A DNA stretch of 64,000 nt from CAVVIH01 sp963748295 (GCA_963748295.1 CAVVIH010000008.1:372001-436000), one strand, 5' to 3'. Positions 10,801 through 22,984 are shown, counted from the stretch's first letter. Translations and numbers: made by a program. The notes: a model not told the origin generated them from the letters alone.

Positions 10801-11506
10801 CGGTCTGAAGGCTGATGCCGGTTACGGCCTTCGCCGCGACGATTTGATCGCGAAGGACGGCGATGCAGCGGCGGTCGCGGCACGCCTTGCGGCCTACGAG
10901 GCCTGGCAGGCCGACCGGGTGGAGACCGTGCGGCGCGGATCGGTTCCGTCGATAGCGGTTGAGACCGCCACAGCGCTCGCAGCAGAAATTCCTGCGAATG
11001 ACTCGATCGGTGACGTGCCGATCGAAGTCATCAGCCTGTCTCCTGTATCGGGCCGGCCGTTCGGACCCGAATTCGGCAGCCTGGTTCACGCCACGCTGGC
11101 GACAGTTCCGCTCGACGCGAGCGAAAAGATCGTGAGCGCGACCGCGGCCACGCAGGCGCGGATTCTGCTCGGCTTCGACACGCCGCAGGAGGAAGCCTAC
11201 GCAGCGGCGGAAGTCGTCATGTCAGCGCTCGGTCATCCGCTGTTCGATCGGGTCCGCGCCGCCGAACGCCGGCGCCAGTGTCATCGCGAATGGCCCGTTA
11301 TCTGGCAGTCGCCATCCGGCGTGCTCGTCGAGGGGACGATCGACCTGGTGTTCGAAGAAAAAGAAGGGCTGATCGCGCTCGACTTCAAGACCGATCGCGA
11401 GCTGGCGACAGATCTCGATCGTTACAAACGGCAGCTCACTTACTACTGCAGGGCGCTGGAAGCCGCCACAGGCAGGTCCGCACGTGGCGTGTTACTGCGG
11501 GTCTGA
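7814..11506 (+). CDS. addA: AddA-like UvrD/Rep helicase-nuclease subunit
   Basis: 1230 residues, starting at the ATG that overlaps the addB stop. SF1 helicase motifs in order: Walker A EAAAGTGKTTELV (about 28-40), Ia VAVTFTEKAAGEL, VNTIHGFCADLL, Walker B FVDEFQDTDPLQ, III LVGDPKQSIYRFRRAD, IV LNTSFRS, V MMTVHKAKGLEFP, VI LAYVAATRARDVL. The C-terminal nuclease has GSLVHATLA, VEGTIDLVF, ALDFKTD and the YKRQLTYYCRAL helix. With AddB it resects broken DNA ends for RecA loading. An unusual low-complexity segment (about residues 944-983, rich in Gly/Pro/Arg) is encoded by an inverted heptamer array (10644-10762) and looks like a repeat insertion in a tolerant loop between helicase motif VI and the nuclease domain. 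Confidence 0.92.
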   Translation: MTQVRDALADSAVRTLISDALDSTLIVEAAAGTGKTTELVTRIVRILSEGRAEVGEIVAVTFTEKAAGELKLRLRERLDSERARTGGDRERRSRLDQSLTRLEEAHVNTIHGFCADLLRERPVEAGVDPLFDVLTEQQAGRLFDDAFGRWIQQQLVNPPEGVRRALRRSSFGGEDGPVDRLRGAAWELAQWRDFPAPWTRNPFARAADIQSLIAALHETADLTRRPASTSDPLHYGTEPARRLSDEIALRQTLGNPGERDLDEWEAALVDLSRDRALANAKQGRGKFYRDGTPRDTVVAALADLRARLDGFRMSADADLAALLQQELRGALEEYERLKARAGALDFLDLLLRARDLVRDNPMVRRGFQQRFKRIFVDEFQDTDPLQAEILLLLAADDPAETDWRRARPVPGRLFLVGDPKQSIYRFRRADVAIYRDVCAQLRDQGATLVHLNTSFRSVPGIQACVNAAFRPVMTGDEATLQAEYVPLAPHRRTITAQPSIVALPVPEPYARRYVSGPAIEKSLPDAVGALVEWIVRESKWKVTERSGSEPAPVSAKHICLLFRRFVSWQNDMTRPYVEALESRGIPHVLVGGKAFHEREEVEALRAALTAIEWPEDELSVFATLRGPFFAIGDEALLEWAWRFGKKDDQRFVRGVFNPFRIPSVFLKDTPPDVEHLRPIASALQLLRDLHRYRNYLPPSRRKEAAAAGIRLSGGVSGTLQELLTRTRAHVGFALRIGGEQALANVLHIGELARQYETNGGISFRGFVDELRIAADTAQASEAPILEEDSDGVRMMTVHKAKGLEFPIVILVDMTCRLSRVEAGRWIDPTGRLCALKLGGWAPTDLLLNGPLEAARDRAEGLRLAYVAATRARDVLVVPVIGDEVYDGGWIEPLMPAVYPPPSSRPDPAGAPGCPSFTSRDSVMNRPDGDPARPGTVAPGSYAFGNQGPGPRDQEDRDLNAVIPAAQTARGLRLPAPGPWPPDPASYSAVWWDPHVLGLKADAGYGLRRDDLIAKDGDAAAVAARLAAYEAWQADRVETVRRGSVPSIAVETATALAAEIPANDSIGDVPIEVISLSPVSGRPFGPEFGSLVHATLATVPLDASEKIVSATAATQARILLGFDTPQEEAYAAAEVVMSALGHPLFDRVRAAERRRQCHREWPVIWQSPSGVLVEGTIDLVFEEKEGLIALDFKTDRELATDLDRYKRQLTYYCRALEAATGRSARGVLLRV
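10644..10762. repeat. Heptamer-period inverted array inside addA (GGGACCA / CCCCGGC units)
   Basis: Left array 10644-10686 reads in 7-mers GGAACCA, GGGACCG, GGGCCCA, GGGACCA, then an 8-mer and GGGACCT. Right array 10731-10762 reads TCCCGGC, CCCCGGC, CCCTGGC, CCCCGGA. The two are largely complementary. The whole block stays in frame within addA. Confidence 0.75.
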
Positions 11507-11637
11507 GAATCGTCAATTGTTAATCGCTAATCAGTGGCGACAGGCTGCTTCGCACAACCGGACGGCTTGCGTTCAAGTCGTCCGGTAGATCGCAATAAGC
11601 AAAGCGCTGATGATTAACAATTAGTTATTAGCAATTG
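11507..11637. repeat. Heptamer-period arms around a strong hairpin between addA and a permease
   Basis: Directly after the addA stop. The left arm has AATTGTT and AATCGCT units (11507-11534); the right arm, read on the minus strand, has AATTGCT, AATAACT, AATTGTT, AATCATC (11607-11637). Between them CCGGACGGCTTG (11558-11569) and CAAGTCGTCCGG (11574-11585) form a 12-bp stem (11 of 12 paired) with a 4-nt loop. It lies between convergent genes and could end transcription from both sides, although no T-run follows the stem. Confidence 0.7.
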
Positions 11638-11639
11638 CT

Positions 11640-12920
11640 CTACTCGTAGTGCAGCGCCTTGACCGGATCCAGGCCGGCAGCGCGGACGGCCGGGTAAAGG
11701 CCGAACACCAGCCCAATCCCCACTGACACGAAGAAGGCGAGCACGATCGAGCCGGTGGTGACGATCGTCGACCAGCCGGCAAGGTAGCCAATCATCTGCG
11801 ACAGCCCGACGCCGACGATGACGCCGACGCTCCCGCCGGCGAGCGAGATGATCGTCGTCTCGATCAGGAACTGACGGATGACGTCGCGCCGCTTCGCGCC
11901 GATCGCGCGGCGCACGCCGATTTCCCTCGTGCGCTCCATCACGCTCGCCAGCATGATGTTCATGATCCCGATGCCGCCGACGAGCAGCGAAATCGAGGCG
12001 ATCGCGACCATCACCATCTCGAAGATCCGCTGCGTTCGCCGCTGCTCCGCGAGCAGCTCGGCGGGCGAGACGATGGCGAAATCGCCGGCTTCGCCGTGCG
12101 AGACGTTCAGCAGGCCGCGGAGCAGCGCGGCGCCGGCGGGAACGTCCCCGCTCGAGCCGAGCTGGATGTAGATGCCGTCGATTTCGTCCTTGTACTGGCT
12201 CTGCCCGTCCTCGAGGCGGAAGATCGCGGCGAAGAGCGGGACGTAGATGAGGTTGTTGCGATCCTGCGCGGGCAGGCCGGCGACGTCCGCCTGCACGGTC
12301 AACTGCGGACCGGCGACGCCGATCACCTGGAACCACTGATCGTTGATCTTGACGTAGCTGCCGATCGGATCGTCGGTGCCGAACAGCGACGCGGCGGCCC
12401 CTTCGCCAAGCACCGCCACCGCCGCACCAGCCTCCGTCTCAGCGTCGTCGAAGAAGCGGCCGGACACGATCGCGAGGTTCCCGATCGCGATGTAGCCGGG
12501 GGTGACGCCGTAGACGCTCGGTGTTTCGCTTTGCGGCTTCGGCAGCAGCTTCGCCGGCGTGAAGCGCTTGCGCGGCGTCGACGCGGTGATGCCGGTGAGG
12601 TTCGCCTGGATGACGCGGTAGTCCTGGAACGTCAGCCCGGGTGAGATCTTGCGCACCTTCTGAAGCTGTTCCCAGCTCGCCGCCTCGCGCGCTTCGACAA
12701 TCACGTTGCGGACGCCGAGCTGCTCGATGAAGGCCATGACCTCCTGCTGCGCGCCGGCGCCGATCGACAGCATCGCGACGACGGCGGCGACGCCGAAGAT
12801 CATCCCGAGCATCGTCAGCAGCGATCGCAGCTTGTGCGCGCGCAGGTTGTCGAGGCCGAGCGCCAGCTCGGGAAGGAAATCGGTCGTGCTGCCCGCGATG
12901 CGGCCGCCGGTGACGCTCAT
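11640..12920 (-). CDS. MacB-like ABC transporter permease (FtsX domain)
   Basis: 426-residue permease with a single MacB_PCD plus FtsX unit. The N-terminal helix is LRSLLTMLGMIFGVAAVVAMLSIGAGAQQ, followed by a periplasmic domain at about 55-290, three C-terminal helices with the MacB signature VGGIGIMNIMLASVMERTREIGVRRAIGA, and end GLDPVKALHYE. It overlaps the adaptor upstream by 4 nt and is the last gene of a four-gene operon. MacB itself is an ATPase-permease fusion; here no nucleotide-binding domain is present in the protein or in the neighbouring genes. Confidence 0.92.
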   Translation of the reverse strand: MSVTGGRIAGSTTDFLPELALGLDNLRAHKLRSLLTMLGMIFGVAAVVAMLSIGAGAQQEVMAFIEQLGVRNVIVEAREAASWEQLQKVRKISPGLTFQDYRVIQANLTGITASTPRKRFTPAKLLPKPQSETPSVYGVTPGYIAIGNLAIVSGRFFDDAETEAGAAVAVLGEGAAASLFGTDDPIGSYVKINDQWFQVIGVAGPQLTVQADVAGLPAQDRNNLIYVPLFAAIFRLEDGQSQYKDEIDGIYIQLGSSGDVPAGAALLRGLLNVSHGEAGDFAIVSPAELLAEQRRTQRIFEMVMVAIASISLLVGGIGIMNIMLASVMERTREIGVRRAIGAKRRDVIRQFLIETTIISLAGGSVGVIVGVGLSQMIGYLAGWSTIVTTGSIVLAFFVSVGIGLVFGLYPAVRAAGLDPVKALHYE

Positions 12921-14224
12921 TTGGAGGCGCCGCCTGGCATCGGAGAGGTGGACGCGCCCGGCGACGCGGCCGGGAGCGCATTCGGATCGACGAGCGCCAC
13001 TTCGGTGCCTTCGGCGAGCCCCTCGACGGCAGCTCGGCTCTCGGTTCGATGCGAGAGCTTGACTTCACGCTGCTCGAAGCGGTCGCCAGACTTGACGAAG
13101 ACGTGCGTCTTCCCGCTCTTCTGGAATACCGCCTGTCTCGGCACCGTCAGCACGTCAGGAAGATCCTTGCCCTGGATGGTGACCTGCGCCGACGCACCCG
13201 CTTTCATCCTGGGGTCGATCTGCTCGAAATGGAACGAAACGTCGAACTGCCTGGTGCCGCTGGCGGCCGACTCGTACCACGCCGCGCGCTGCGCCTGCGC
13301 GGCGAGCGCCCCGACCTTTGCCTTGAACGTCTGGCCGGGAAGTGCATCGACGTCTACCGTGGCGACCTGCCCCTCGCTGAGATTCGCCCGATCGTTTTCG
13401 TCGATCTTCGCGCGCAGCTCCATCTTTCCCGACTCGATGACGTCCACGATCGGCCGGCCCGGCCACACGCTGTCGCCGGCCCGGTACTCAGGCAGCGGCA
13501 TGCCCCAGATCATCATGCCGCCCATCGCGTCGCGGTTCTCTTTCACCGAGACCACGCCGTCCATCGGCGAACGCAGCACGAGGCTTTCGATGGTGGCTTT
13601 CGCACGCTCCATGGCGAGCAGCGCCTTGTTCCGCTTCTCCTGGACGACCGCCAGCGACGCCTGGTTCGTCGCCGCGCGCGACTTGACATCCTCTTCGAGC
13701 TGCTCCAGCCGGCGTTTCGCTTCCTCCAGCGACAGCAGGTTCTTCTTTGCGTCGATCGCGCCGATGAATTCGTTTCCGGACGTGTCGAGCTCGGCCTTGC
13801 GGACGTCGAAGCGCGCGGTCAGCAGCGAGACCTCGTCCTGCGCCGCCTGCGCGACCGCGTCCGCCTTCATCTTCACGATTTCCTGATCCGCTTCTGCGAC
13901 CTCGGTACGCGCCTGCTCGACCGCGAACTGCTGGTCCGTTGGATCGAACTCGACGATGACGTCGCCGGACTTCACCGCGATACCGGTTTGAAGCATGCTG
14001 ACGACGCGCAGCATTCCGCCGACCGGCGGCGCCATGAGCGTCATCGTGCGCCCCGCCCGGAGGTCCCCGGTGCCGTGGACTGTGAGGCTGAGCGTGCCGC
14101 GCGTCACGCGCGAGGTCGGGATCGGCTTGCCGCGCTGGGGCATGTCGGCGAGCACCGTCGCGATGGCGGCGCCGATACCGACGACGGCGAGGAGCACGAC
14201 TGCCCAGATGGCTCGACGCTTCAT
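12917..14224 (-). CDS. HlyD/MacA-like periplasmic adaptor, third of three
   Basis: 435 residues. N-terminal membrane anchor AIWAVVLLAVVGIGAAIATVL, a lipoyl half (VKSGDVIVEFD), a long coiled coil rich in Glu/Lys/Arg at about 100-215, the second lipoyl half LRSPMDGVVS, a beta-barrel domain (LRAKIDENDRANLSEGQ) and a membrane-proximal domain ending VALVDPNALPAASPG. Such adaptors link an inner-membrane permease to an outer-membrane channel. Its ATG overlaps the preceding stop by 1 nt (TAATG), and its stop overlaps the permease start by 4 nt. Confidence 0.9.
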   Translation of the reverse strand: MKRRAIWAVVLLAVVGIGAAIATVLADMPQRGKPIPTSRVTRGTLSLTVHGTGDLRAGRTMTLMAPPVGGMLRVVSMLQTGIAVKSGDVIVEFDPTDQQFAVEQARTEVAEADQEIVKMKADAVAQAAQDEVSLLTARFDVRKAELDTSGNEFIGAIDAKKNLLSLEEAKRRLEQLEEDVKSRAATNQASLAVVQEKRNKALLAMERAKATIESLVLRSPMDGVVSVKENRDAMGGMMIWGMPLPEYRAGDSVWPGRPIVDVIESGKMELRAKIDENDRANLSEGQVATVDVDALPGQTFKAKVGALAAQAQRAAWYESAASGTRQFDVSFHFEQIDPRMKAGASAQVTIQGKDLPDVLTVPRQAVFQKSGKTHVFVKSGDRFEQREVKLSHRTESRAAVEGLAEGTEVALVDPNALPAASPGASTSPMPGGASK

Positions 14225-15495
14225 TACGGTCTCCTGATCAAGTCCGGCCCAGGCCGGCGTGTGGCGATCTGGTCACCGGGGGCAATCCCGGCGGTGACGA
14301 TCGTCTGTTCCCGGCCGCGCCGCTTCACCTCGACGCGCTGTTCGACGAACTCGAACCCGTCGAGTTTGTAGACAATCGGGTAGCCGTCGCGCTGGAACAC
14401 GGTTTCCGACGGGACAAGAATGACGTCGGGAACGCGATCGGTGGCGATCCGCGCGATCGCGCTCATGCCCGGGCGAATCTTCGGATCGACGTCGATGAGG
14501 ATGAGGCCGAGATCGAACAGGCGCGTCGGCGGCCAGCTCGAAAAGTCCGCTCGCGCGAGCACCGAAATGCGTTCGATCTTCGCCTTGAATTCCCTGTCGG
14601 GGATAGCCTGGATACGAATATTGGCTTCCTGGCCGATCGTCAGGCGGCCGCGATCGGTTTCGTCGAGCCTTGCCTCGAGGTGGACCGACGAGAGGTCGGG
14701 CAGCTCGATGATCTGGGCGCCCGCCCACGCACGGTCGCCCTCGCGGAACTCCACCTCGCCGCCGCCGAACGGGCCGCCCGAGCGGTAGTTCGGCAGGATG
14801 TTTACCATGCCGTTGACCGGCGCCTTCAGCTGCAGGTTCTGCAGCCCTCGCTCCGCACGCTGAAAGTCGAAGAGCGCTTTCTCGCGCTTCCGGCGCTTGC
14901 TCGAGAGGTCCGCTTCGATCGACGTGTTGTCGGATTTGATCTTTGCATCGAGCTCGCGCAGTTTCTGCTCGGCGTCCTGCAGCGCCAGCTTCGCCTGTTC
15001 GTTCTCGATGCGCGAGACGGTGTCGCCGCGCTGAACGTCGAGCTTCGCGCGCTCGATGTTGTATTTCGATCGCATCAGCTCCGTGGCGTTCTGCTCCTGC
15101 GTGATGCGCCCCTGCGCGGTCGACTGCTCGATCTCGGCTTCGGCCTGTTTCAGTTCGGACTGCTTCTCCTGCATCGTGCGGCGGAGCGTGGAACCGTCGA
15201 ACTCGACGATCACGTCGCCGGTCTTCACCATCGAGCCGTTCTTCGCGAGCTTGACGATCTGCAGCTCGCCGGCCTGCATCGGCGCCGCGAGGACGAGCGA
15301 CTTCTTCGGCCTGATATCGCCGCGGATCTCGAGGGCGTCCACGAACTCGCCTTTCTTCACCTCGACCGTCGGCAGGTCGGGCGCCGACCCGCGGCCGACA
15401 CCGACGAAGGCGGCGGTGACCGCCAGGGCGACCACCACGAGCGTGATCACGGCGCGGCGTGGTCTTGCGCGGAGGCTCGCGCCGAGTCGGGTCAT
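14224..15495 (-). CDS. HlyD/MacA-like periplasmic adaptor, second of three
   Basis: 423 residues with N-terminal anchor AVITLVVVALAVTAAFVGVG, lipoyl halves VKTGDVIVEFD and LKAPVNGMVNILPNYRSGG, and a coiled-coil hairpin between them (KQSELKQAEAEIEQSTAQGR through SSKRRKREKALFDFQRAERG). A beta-barrel (LEARLDETDRGRLTIGQEAN) and a C-terminal membrane-proximal domain follow. It is paralogous to its two operon neighbours but clearly divergent from them, so the set is not a recent triplication. It is coupled by ATGA upstream and TAATG downstream. Confidence 0.9.
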   Translation of the reverse strand: MTRLGASLRARPRRAVITLVVVALAVTAAFVGVGRGSAPDLPTVEVKKGEFVDALEIRGDIRPKKSLVLAAPMQAGELQIVKLAKNGSMVKTGDVIVEFDGSTLRRTMQEKQSELKQAEAEIEQSTAQGRITQEQNATELMRSKYNIERAKLDVQRGDTVSRIENEQAKLALQDAEQKLRELDAKIKSDNTSIEADLSSKRRKREKALFDFQRAERGLQNLQLKAPVNGMVNILPNYRSGGPFGGGEVEFREGDRAWAGAQIIELPDLSSVHLEARLDETDRGRLTIGQEANIRIQAIPDREFKAKIERISVLARADFSSWPPTRLFDLGLILIDVDPKIRPGMSAIARIATDRVPDVILVPSETVFQRDGYPIVYKLDGFEFVEQRVEVKRRGREQTIVTAGIAPGDQIATRRPGPDLIRRP

Positions 15496-16763
15496 CGGCC
15501 GGCCTTGACGTTCACGTTGCGGGCGATCGTGACGCCTTCCTGAATGCCGGACTTGACGACCGCTTCATGCGCGTTCAGCGAACCGATCGTCACGGGACGA
15601 TCCTCGAAGGACGACCCCTTGCTGACGCGCACGAAGGCCTGTTCGCCGTCGTAGCGGATGGAGTCTCGCGGCACGACGATGGCGCCGGGCTCGCGCGTCA
15701 GCTCGACGTCCAGCGACGCGGTCAAATCAGGCATCAGCTTCGGGTGCGATCCGAGGACCTCGACGAGCGCCACGAACGTCCGCACTTTCGGCGACATCGT
15801 CGAGCGCACGGCGAGCGGCGAGATCTGGGTGATGCGTCCCTTGAACGAAAGGTCGGGGTAGGCGTCCAGTCCGATCGTGACGGGCTGGCCCTGCCGCAGC
15901 TCGTTGACGTCCGCCTGATTCAGCTTCGCGCGAATGCGCATCAAGGCGGGGTTCACGACATCGACGATCGGCATTCCCGCGCGAACCTCTTCTCCTTCCT
16001 GCACCTCCGCCATCGTGTTCGACTTCCAGATCGTGCGAAGCACGGCCATGCCTTCGATCGACGAAGCGACCGACATCTTGTTCGCGTTCGTCTCCGCCTG
16101 TTTCATCGCGTTCTCGGCGCGGTCACGGCGAATCTGCAGGATCTTGATGTCCGCTTCGGCGGCCCGGCGCTTGAGATCGAAGGTCTTCTTCAGCTGCGCG
16201 AGCTTCGCCTCCGCCTCTTCGAGCGCGAGCGTGTTCTTCTCGGCCTGAATCTTCGGGATCAGCTCGTTCTTCGTCATGTCGAGCTGCGCGCGCGTCAGCG
16301 CGGTCTCCGCGGCCTGCACCGCGGTGTCGTCACGCGCGCGGGCCGCCCGCTCCTCGGCTTCCTTCTTCTTTATCTGCTGCTCGAGATCGCTCAGTTCGGC
16401 GCGCCGGTCGAGGGCGTTCTTCAACTGGTCCTGGCGATCGAATTCGACCAGCAGGTCGCCCGGCTTCACGAGCGATCCGGGACGGATCAACCGCGTGATA
16501 ACGAGCGACATCGTCGTCGTGCCCTGCCCCTGCAGCCGCGGAACGGAAACCGTCGTCGCCTGGACCGCTTCCACGGTTCCGGCTATCCGGATGGAGCGAA
16601 CGAAGTCGCGACGGGTTACCGCTGAGGTGGTTTGACGGCGCTCGGAGGGAGAGCTTGCGCCGCTTCCCGGGTCGCGCGCGTAAAGCAGCGCGGCCCCGAT
16701 GGCGAGACCGAGCCCGATGACAACGGCCGGTATCCAGAATCGGGCGCGGTTTGTGCTGAGCAT
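15492..16763 (-). CDS. HlyD/MacA-like periplasmic adaptor, first of three
   Basis: 423 residues from ATG at 16763 (MLSTNRARF), chosen because a GGAG ribosome-binding site lies about 5 nt upstream and the membrane anchor follows at once (FWIPAVVIGLGLAIGAALLY); an in-frame ATG 69 nt further up adds a sequence unlike a leader. Lipoyl motif VKPGDLLVEFDRQDQ, a long coiled coil (DRRAELSDLEQQIKKKEAEE and onward), barrel motif IRAKLNQADVNELRQGQPV. First gene of the adaptor-adaptor-adaptor-permease operon. The 244 nt between it and metH show no gene and no promoter I can defend. Confidence 0.88.
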   Translation of the reverse strand: MLSTNRARFWIPAVVIGLGLAIGAALLYARDPGSGASSPSERRQTTSAVTRRDFVRSIRIAGTVEAVQATTVSVPRLQGQGTTTMSLVITRLIRPGSLVKPGDLLVEFDRQDQLKNALDRRAELSDLEQQIKKKEAEERAARARDDTAVQAAETALTRAQLDMTKNELIPKIQAEKNTLALEEAEAKLAQLKKTFDLKRRAAEADIKILQIRRDRAENAMKQAETNANKMSVASSIEGMAVLRTIWKSNTMAEVQEGEEVRAGMPIVDVVNPALMRIRAKLNQADVNELRQGQPVTIGLDAYPDLSFKGRITQISPLAVRSTMSPKVRTFVALVEVLGSHPKLMPDLTASLDVELTREPGAIVVPRDSIRYDGEQAFVRVSKGSSFEDRPVTIGSLNAHEAVVKSGIQEGVTIARNVNVKAGR

Positions 16764-17007
16764 GCTGACTCCGGTTATCAGACGGCCTCGTTCAGGGATT
16801 GGTTGGTCCCGACCGGAAACGGACAGGTCCATCCCAGGAGCGAATCAGCGAAGACAATGCGCTCCGTCGCAACGCAATACGCCGCTGGCCCGGCATATTG
16901 CTGCGCGTTCACCGCCGACAGCGCAAGATCCTTCCAGTCAACAAGTTGGCTCTCCCAACCGGGGGGAGCACGCCGCAGGACTGTACCTGACGGCCGATCA
17001 ACTGCTC

Positions 17008-20754
<3,747 letters not shown>

Positions 20755-20755
<1 letters not shown>

Positions 20756-21732
20756 CAATGGTCCTTGCTGCGCCTGACGGATGCAGCTGGCTTGGCGGGC
20801 TTCACCCCGCTGGCAATCAGCACGGTGAACGGATCGCCGATGCGCCGCGCGCCGACGTTCACGCGCACCTGCTCCAGCCCCGCCTGCTCGAGCAGCTTCT
20901 TCAACTCGTCGTCTTTGAACCCGGTCCAGCGATCGCCGAGCCGATCGCGGACCCAGCGCTCCTCGTGCTCGCGCAGGTCGAGGACCAGCACATGGCCGCC
21001 GTCGACCACGACACGCGCGGCTTCGGCGGTGGCGCGGGCGGGATCCTTCGCGTGGTGCAGCGCCTGCGAGAGGAGCGCGACGTCGACGCTGCCGTCGCGC
21101 AGCGGCAGCCGTTCGAGCTCGCCGCGCTTCCAGATCACGTTGTGGACGCGGCGGCGGGTCGCCAGCGCGCGCGCACGCTTCAGCACCACGGCCGAGCGAT
21201 CGACGGCGATGACGCGCGCCGCCCACCGGCTGGCCTCGATCGTCAGGTAGCCCTCGCCGCAGCCGAGATCCGCGACCCGCAGCGGCGGAAGCAGGTGCCC
21301 GAGTGCGCGTGCCCACGCCGCCCAGCTGCGGCCCGGCACGAGCTGCCGCTCGTTGGTGTCGGGGCCGGCGTGCACGTCGAAGTTCTCCTTGCGCAGCCGC
21401 TGCACTTCCGCGAGGCGGGCGGCATCCGCCTTCCCGATCTCCGTCCGGCTGGTCGCCTCGAACTCCGCGGTCAGCAGCGCCGCCAGCGGCGCCAGGCCGT
21501 CAGCAGCGTCGGCGAGTTCCGGCGCGAGGCGGAAGAACGTGTAGCCGCCCTCGCGCTGCTCGCTGACCAGGCCGGCGTCCTTGAGCAGGCCGAGGTGGCG
21601 CGACACACCGGACTGCGCGATCCCGAGGATGGCCGTCAGCTCGGTGACGTTCAGGCGTTCGAGGCTCAGGAGCCGGAGCAGCCTCAGCCGCGCCTCGTCG
21701 CCGAGCAGCCTGAACAGGCTCGCGCCATGCAT
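20755..21732 (-). CDS. ArsR-family HTH fused to SAM-dependent methyltransferase
   Basis: 325 residues. The N-terminal 95 residues are an ArsR winged helix (LFRLLGDEARLRLLRLLSLE, ELTAILGIAQSGVSRHLGLL, DAGLVSEQREGGYTFFRLA) without the metal-binding cysteines of ArsR/SmtB. The C-terminal class I methyltransferase has motif I VADLGCGEGYLT, AVDRSAVVLKRARAL and LSQALHHAKDPA. It is translationally coupled to metH. ArsR regulators that sense S-adenosylhomocysteine and control the methionine cycle are known (SahR group). By inference this fusion may couple SAM/SAH level to metH expression; a stand-alone methyltransferase role is the alternative. Confidence 0.9.
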
Positions 21733-21756
21733 ATCTATGAATCTACATTAATAGAT
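21733..21756. promoter_or_regulatory. Putative ArsR operator (ATCTAT-N12-ATAGAT)
   Basis: Inverted half-sites ATCTAT (21733-21738) and ATAGAT (21751-21756) abut the start codon of the ArsR-methyltransferase gene. The inner bases are also AT-rich, in contrast with the GC-rich surroundings. This is the expected place for autoregulation of the operon with metH. It leaves little room for a ribosome-binding site, so the transcript may be leaderless or start slightly downstream. Confidence 0.5.
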
Positions 21757-21771
21757 GTCTGATGTGCAAGT

Positions 21772-21829
21772 CGGCGCTCGACGTCGGGGACTCGGCGCTG
21801 GGCGTTCGGGCGCTCGGCGTCTCAGGCGC
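21772..21829. repeat. Heptamer array (CGGCGCT / GGGCGTT units)
   Basis: Units CGGCGCT, CGACGTC, GGGGACT, CGGCGCT, GGGCGTT, then two 8-mers CGGGCGCT and CGGCGTCT. The same two 8-mers occur in reverse order in the metH array. The array covers the last codons of the DinB-like gene and the spacer to the ArsR operator. Confidence 0.7.
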
Positions 21830-22334
21830 CGTTTATGGCCTGGGTCAGCGCCGGCACTTTCCCCATCAGCCGCGCGTACAGCGCGAGCTGGCCGCGGTGG
21901 TATTCCTCGTGCGAAATCGCGTGGTTCAGCCACGTCAGCCGGGTCGCCGGCTCCCCGTTGAACTGGACGATCTCGCGCAGCAGGCCGGCCTGACCGGTCT
22001 TGCGAAACTCGGCCAGCGCCTCTTCGTGTGTCGAGCGCAGCAGCCCGATCAGCGCTTCCTTGTGATTGGTCCGCGCCCGGTTCCCGGCGTACTCCTCCAT
22101 GAATTCCGGGTACGACTTGCGGCGAAAGCTCCCGTCGGGCCGGTTCAATTCACCGGCGGCCATCAGCGCGCTCTCGATGATGTGCTGCGCGAGCTCGGCG
22201 ACGGTGCGGCTGGCCGGCGTCGGTTGAAACTGGTACTGGTCCGCCGGGATGTTCTCCAGCTCGTCGATGACCCCCGACCGTGTGTAACCCCAGGCCTCGA
22301 GCGTCTCCTCGAGCATGTCGCGCGCGCGTGCCAT
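21822..22334 (-). CDS. DinB/YfiT-like metalloprotein
   Basis: 170-residue four-helix-bundle protein of the DinB superfamily. The usual metal-binding histidines are visible in AELAQHIIESALM and SHEEYHRGQLALYARLMGK. Members include thiol-dependent S-transferases and damage-induced proteins; most, including this one, have no assigned substrate. It starts 11 bp from a divergent hydrolase, and its 3' end runs into a heptamer array. Confidence 0.85.
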   Translation of the reverse strand: MARARDMLEETLEAWGYTRSGVIDELENIPADQYQFQPTPASRTVAELAQHIIESALMAAGELNRPDGSFRRKSYPEFMEEYAGNRARTNHKEALIGLLRSTHEEALAEFRKTGQAGLLREIVQFNGEPATRLTWLNHAISHEEYHRGQLALYARLMGKVPALTQAINGA

Positions 22335-22345
22335 AATCCTCCGCG

Positions 22346-22984
22346 GTGACCGACCGCTCAGAGATCAAAGTCTATCCCACCACGGCGCCTGCGGCCGTCT
22401 TCGTGCTCGCGCACGGCGCCGGCGCCGGACAGTCGAGCCCGTTCATCACCGCGTTCGCGCGCGGCATGGCCGAGCGCGGCATCACCACCGCGACGTTCGA
22501 TTTTCCTTACATGACCGCGGGGCGGAAGGTTCCGGATCAAGCGCCGGTGCTCGAGGCGCACTGGCTCCGCATCATCGAGCTGACGCGATCCCAGGTCCCC
22601 GCCGTGCCGCTCTTCATCGGCGGAAAATCGATGGGCGGCCGCATCGCCTCTCAAGTCGCGGCGGGGGATCACCCACCCATCGCCGGCCTGGTGTTTCTCG
22701 GCTACCCGCTGCATCCGCCGGGCCGCCCCGACAAGCTGCGTGACGCGCACCTGCCGCGCATCGCCGAGCCGATGCTCTTCGTGCAGGGCGCGCGAGACAC
22801 GTTTGGGACCACGGCGGAGATTCGCGCGCTGCTGCCGCGACTGCAGAAGGCCACGCTGCACGAGGTCGCGGGCGGCGATCACTCCTTCAAGGTGAGCGGA
22901 ACGAAGGCCAAGCCCGCCGACGTGATGACCGGCATCATGACCGTCGTCGCGGACTGGATGAAAGCCGCTACGGCTCGGCCCTGA
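22346..22984 (+). CDS. Alpha/beta hydrolase, KANL3/Tex30-like
   Basis: 212 residues from GTG at 22346. The N-terminal FVLAHGAGAGQSSPFI is typical of the KANL3/Tex30 group of small alpha/beta hydrolases. The nucleophile elbow is GGKSMGGR (Ser95), the acid lies in FVQGARDTFG and the histidine in GGDHSFKV. No signal peptide, so probably cytoplasmic; substrate unknown. Its last 17 nt overlap the convergent ADOP permease. Confidence 0.85.
   Translation: MTDRSEIKVYPTTAPAAVFVLAHGAGAGQSSPFITAFARGMAERGITTATFDFPYMTAGRKVPDQAPVLEAHWLRIIELTRSQVPAVPLFIGGKSMGGRIASQVAAGDHPPIAGLVFLGYPLHPPGRPDKLRDAHLPRIAEPMLFVQGARDTFGTTAEIRALLPRLQKATLHEVAGGDHSFKVSGTKAKPADVMTGIMTVVADWMKAATARP

Noticed and set aside
16764..17007. 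A promoter for the adaptor operon
   Set aside because: TTGACT-like and TATAAT-like hexamers exist but not at acceptable spacing.
20758..21316. Upstream extension of the metH frame into the ArsR-methyltransferase gene
   Set aside because: Homology starts at MDTLLELLRQRVLILDGAMG (ATG 20755); the upstream part is out-of-frame methyltransferase sequence.
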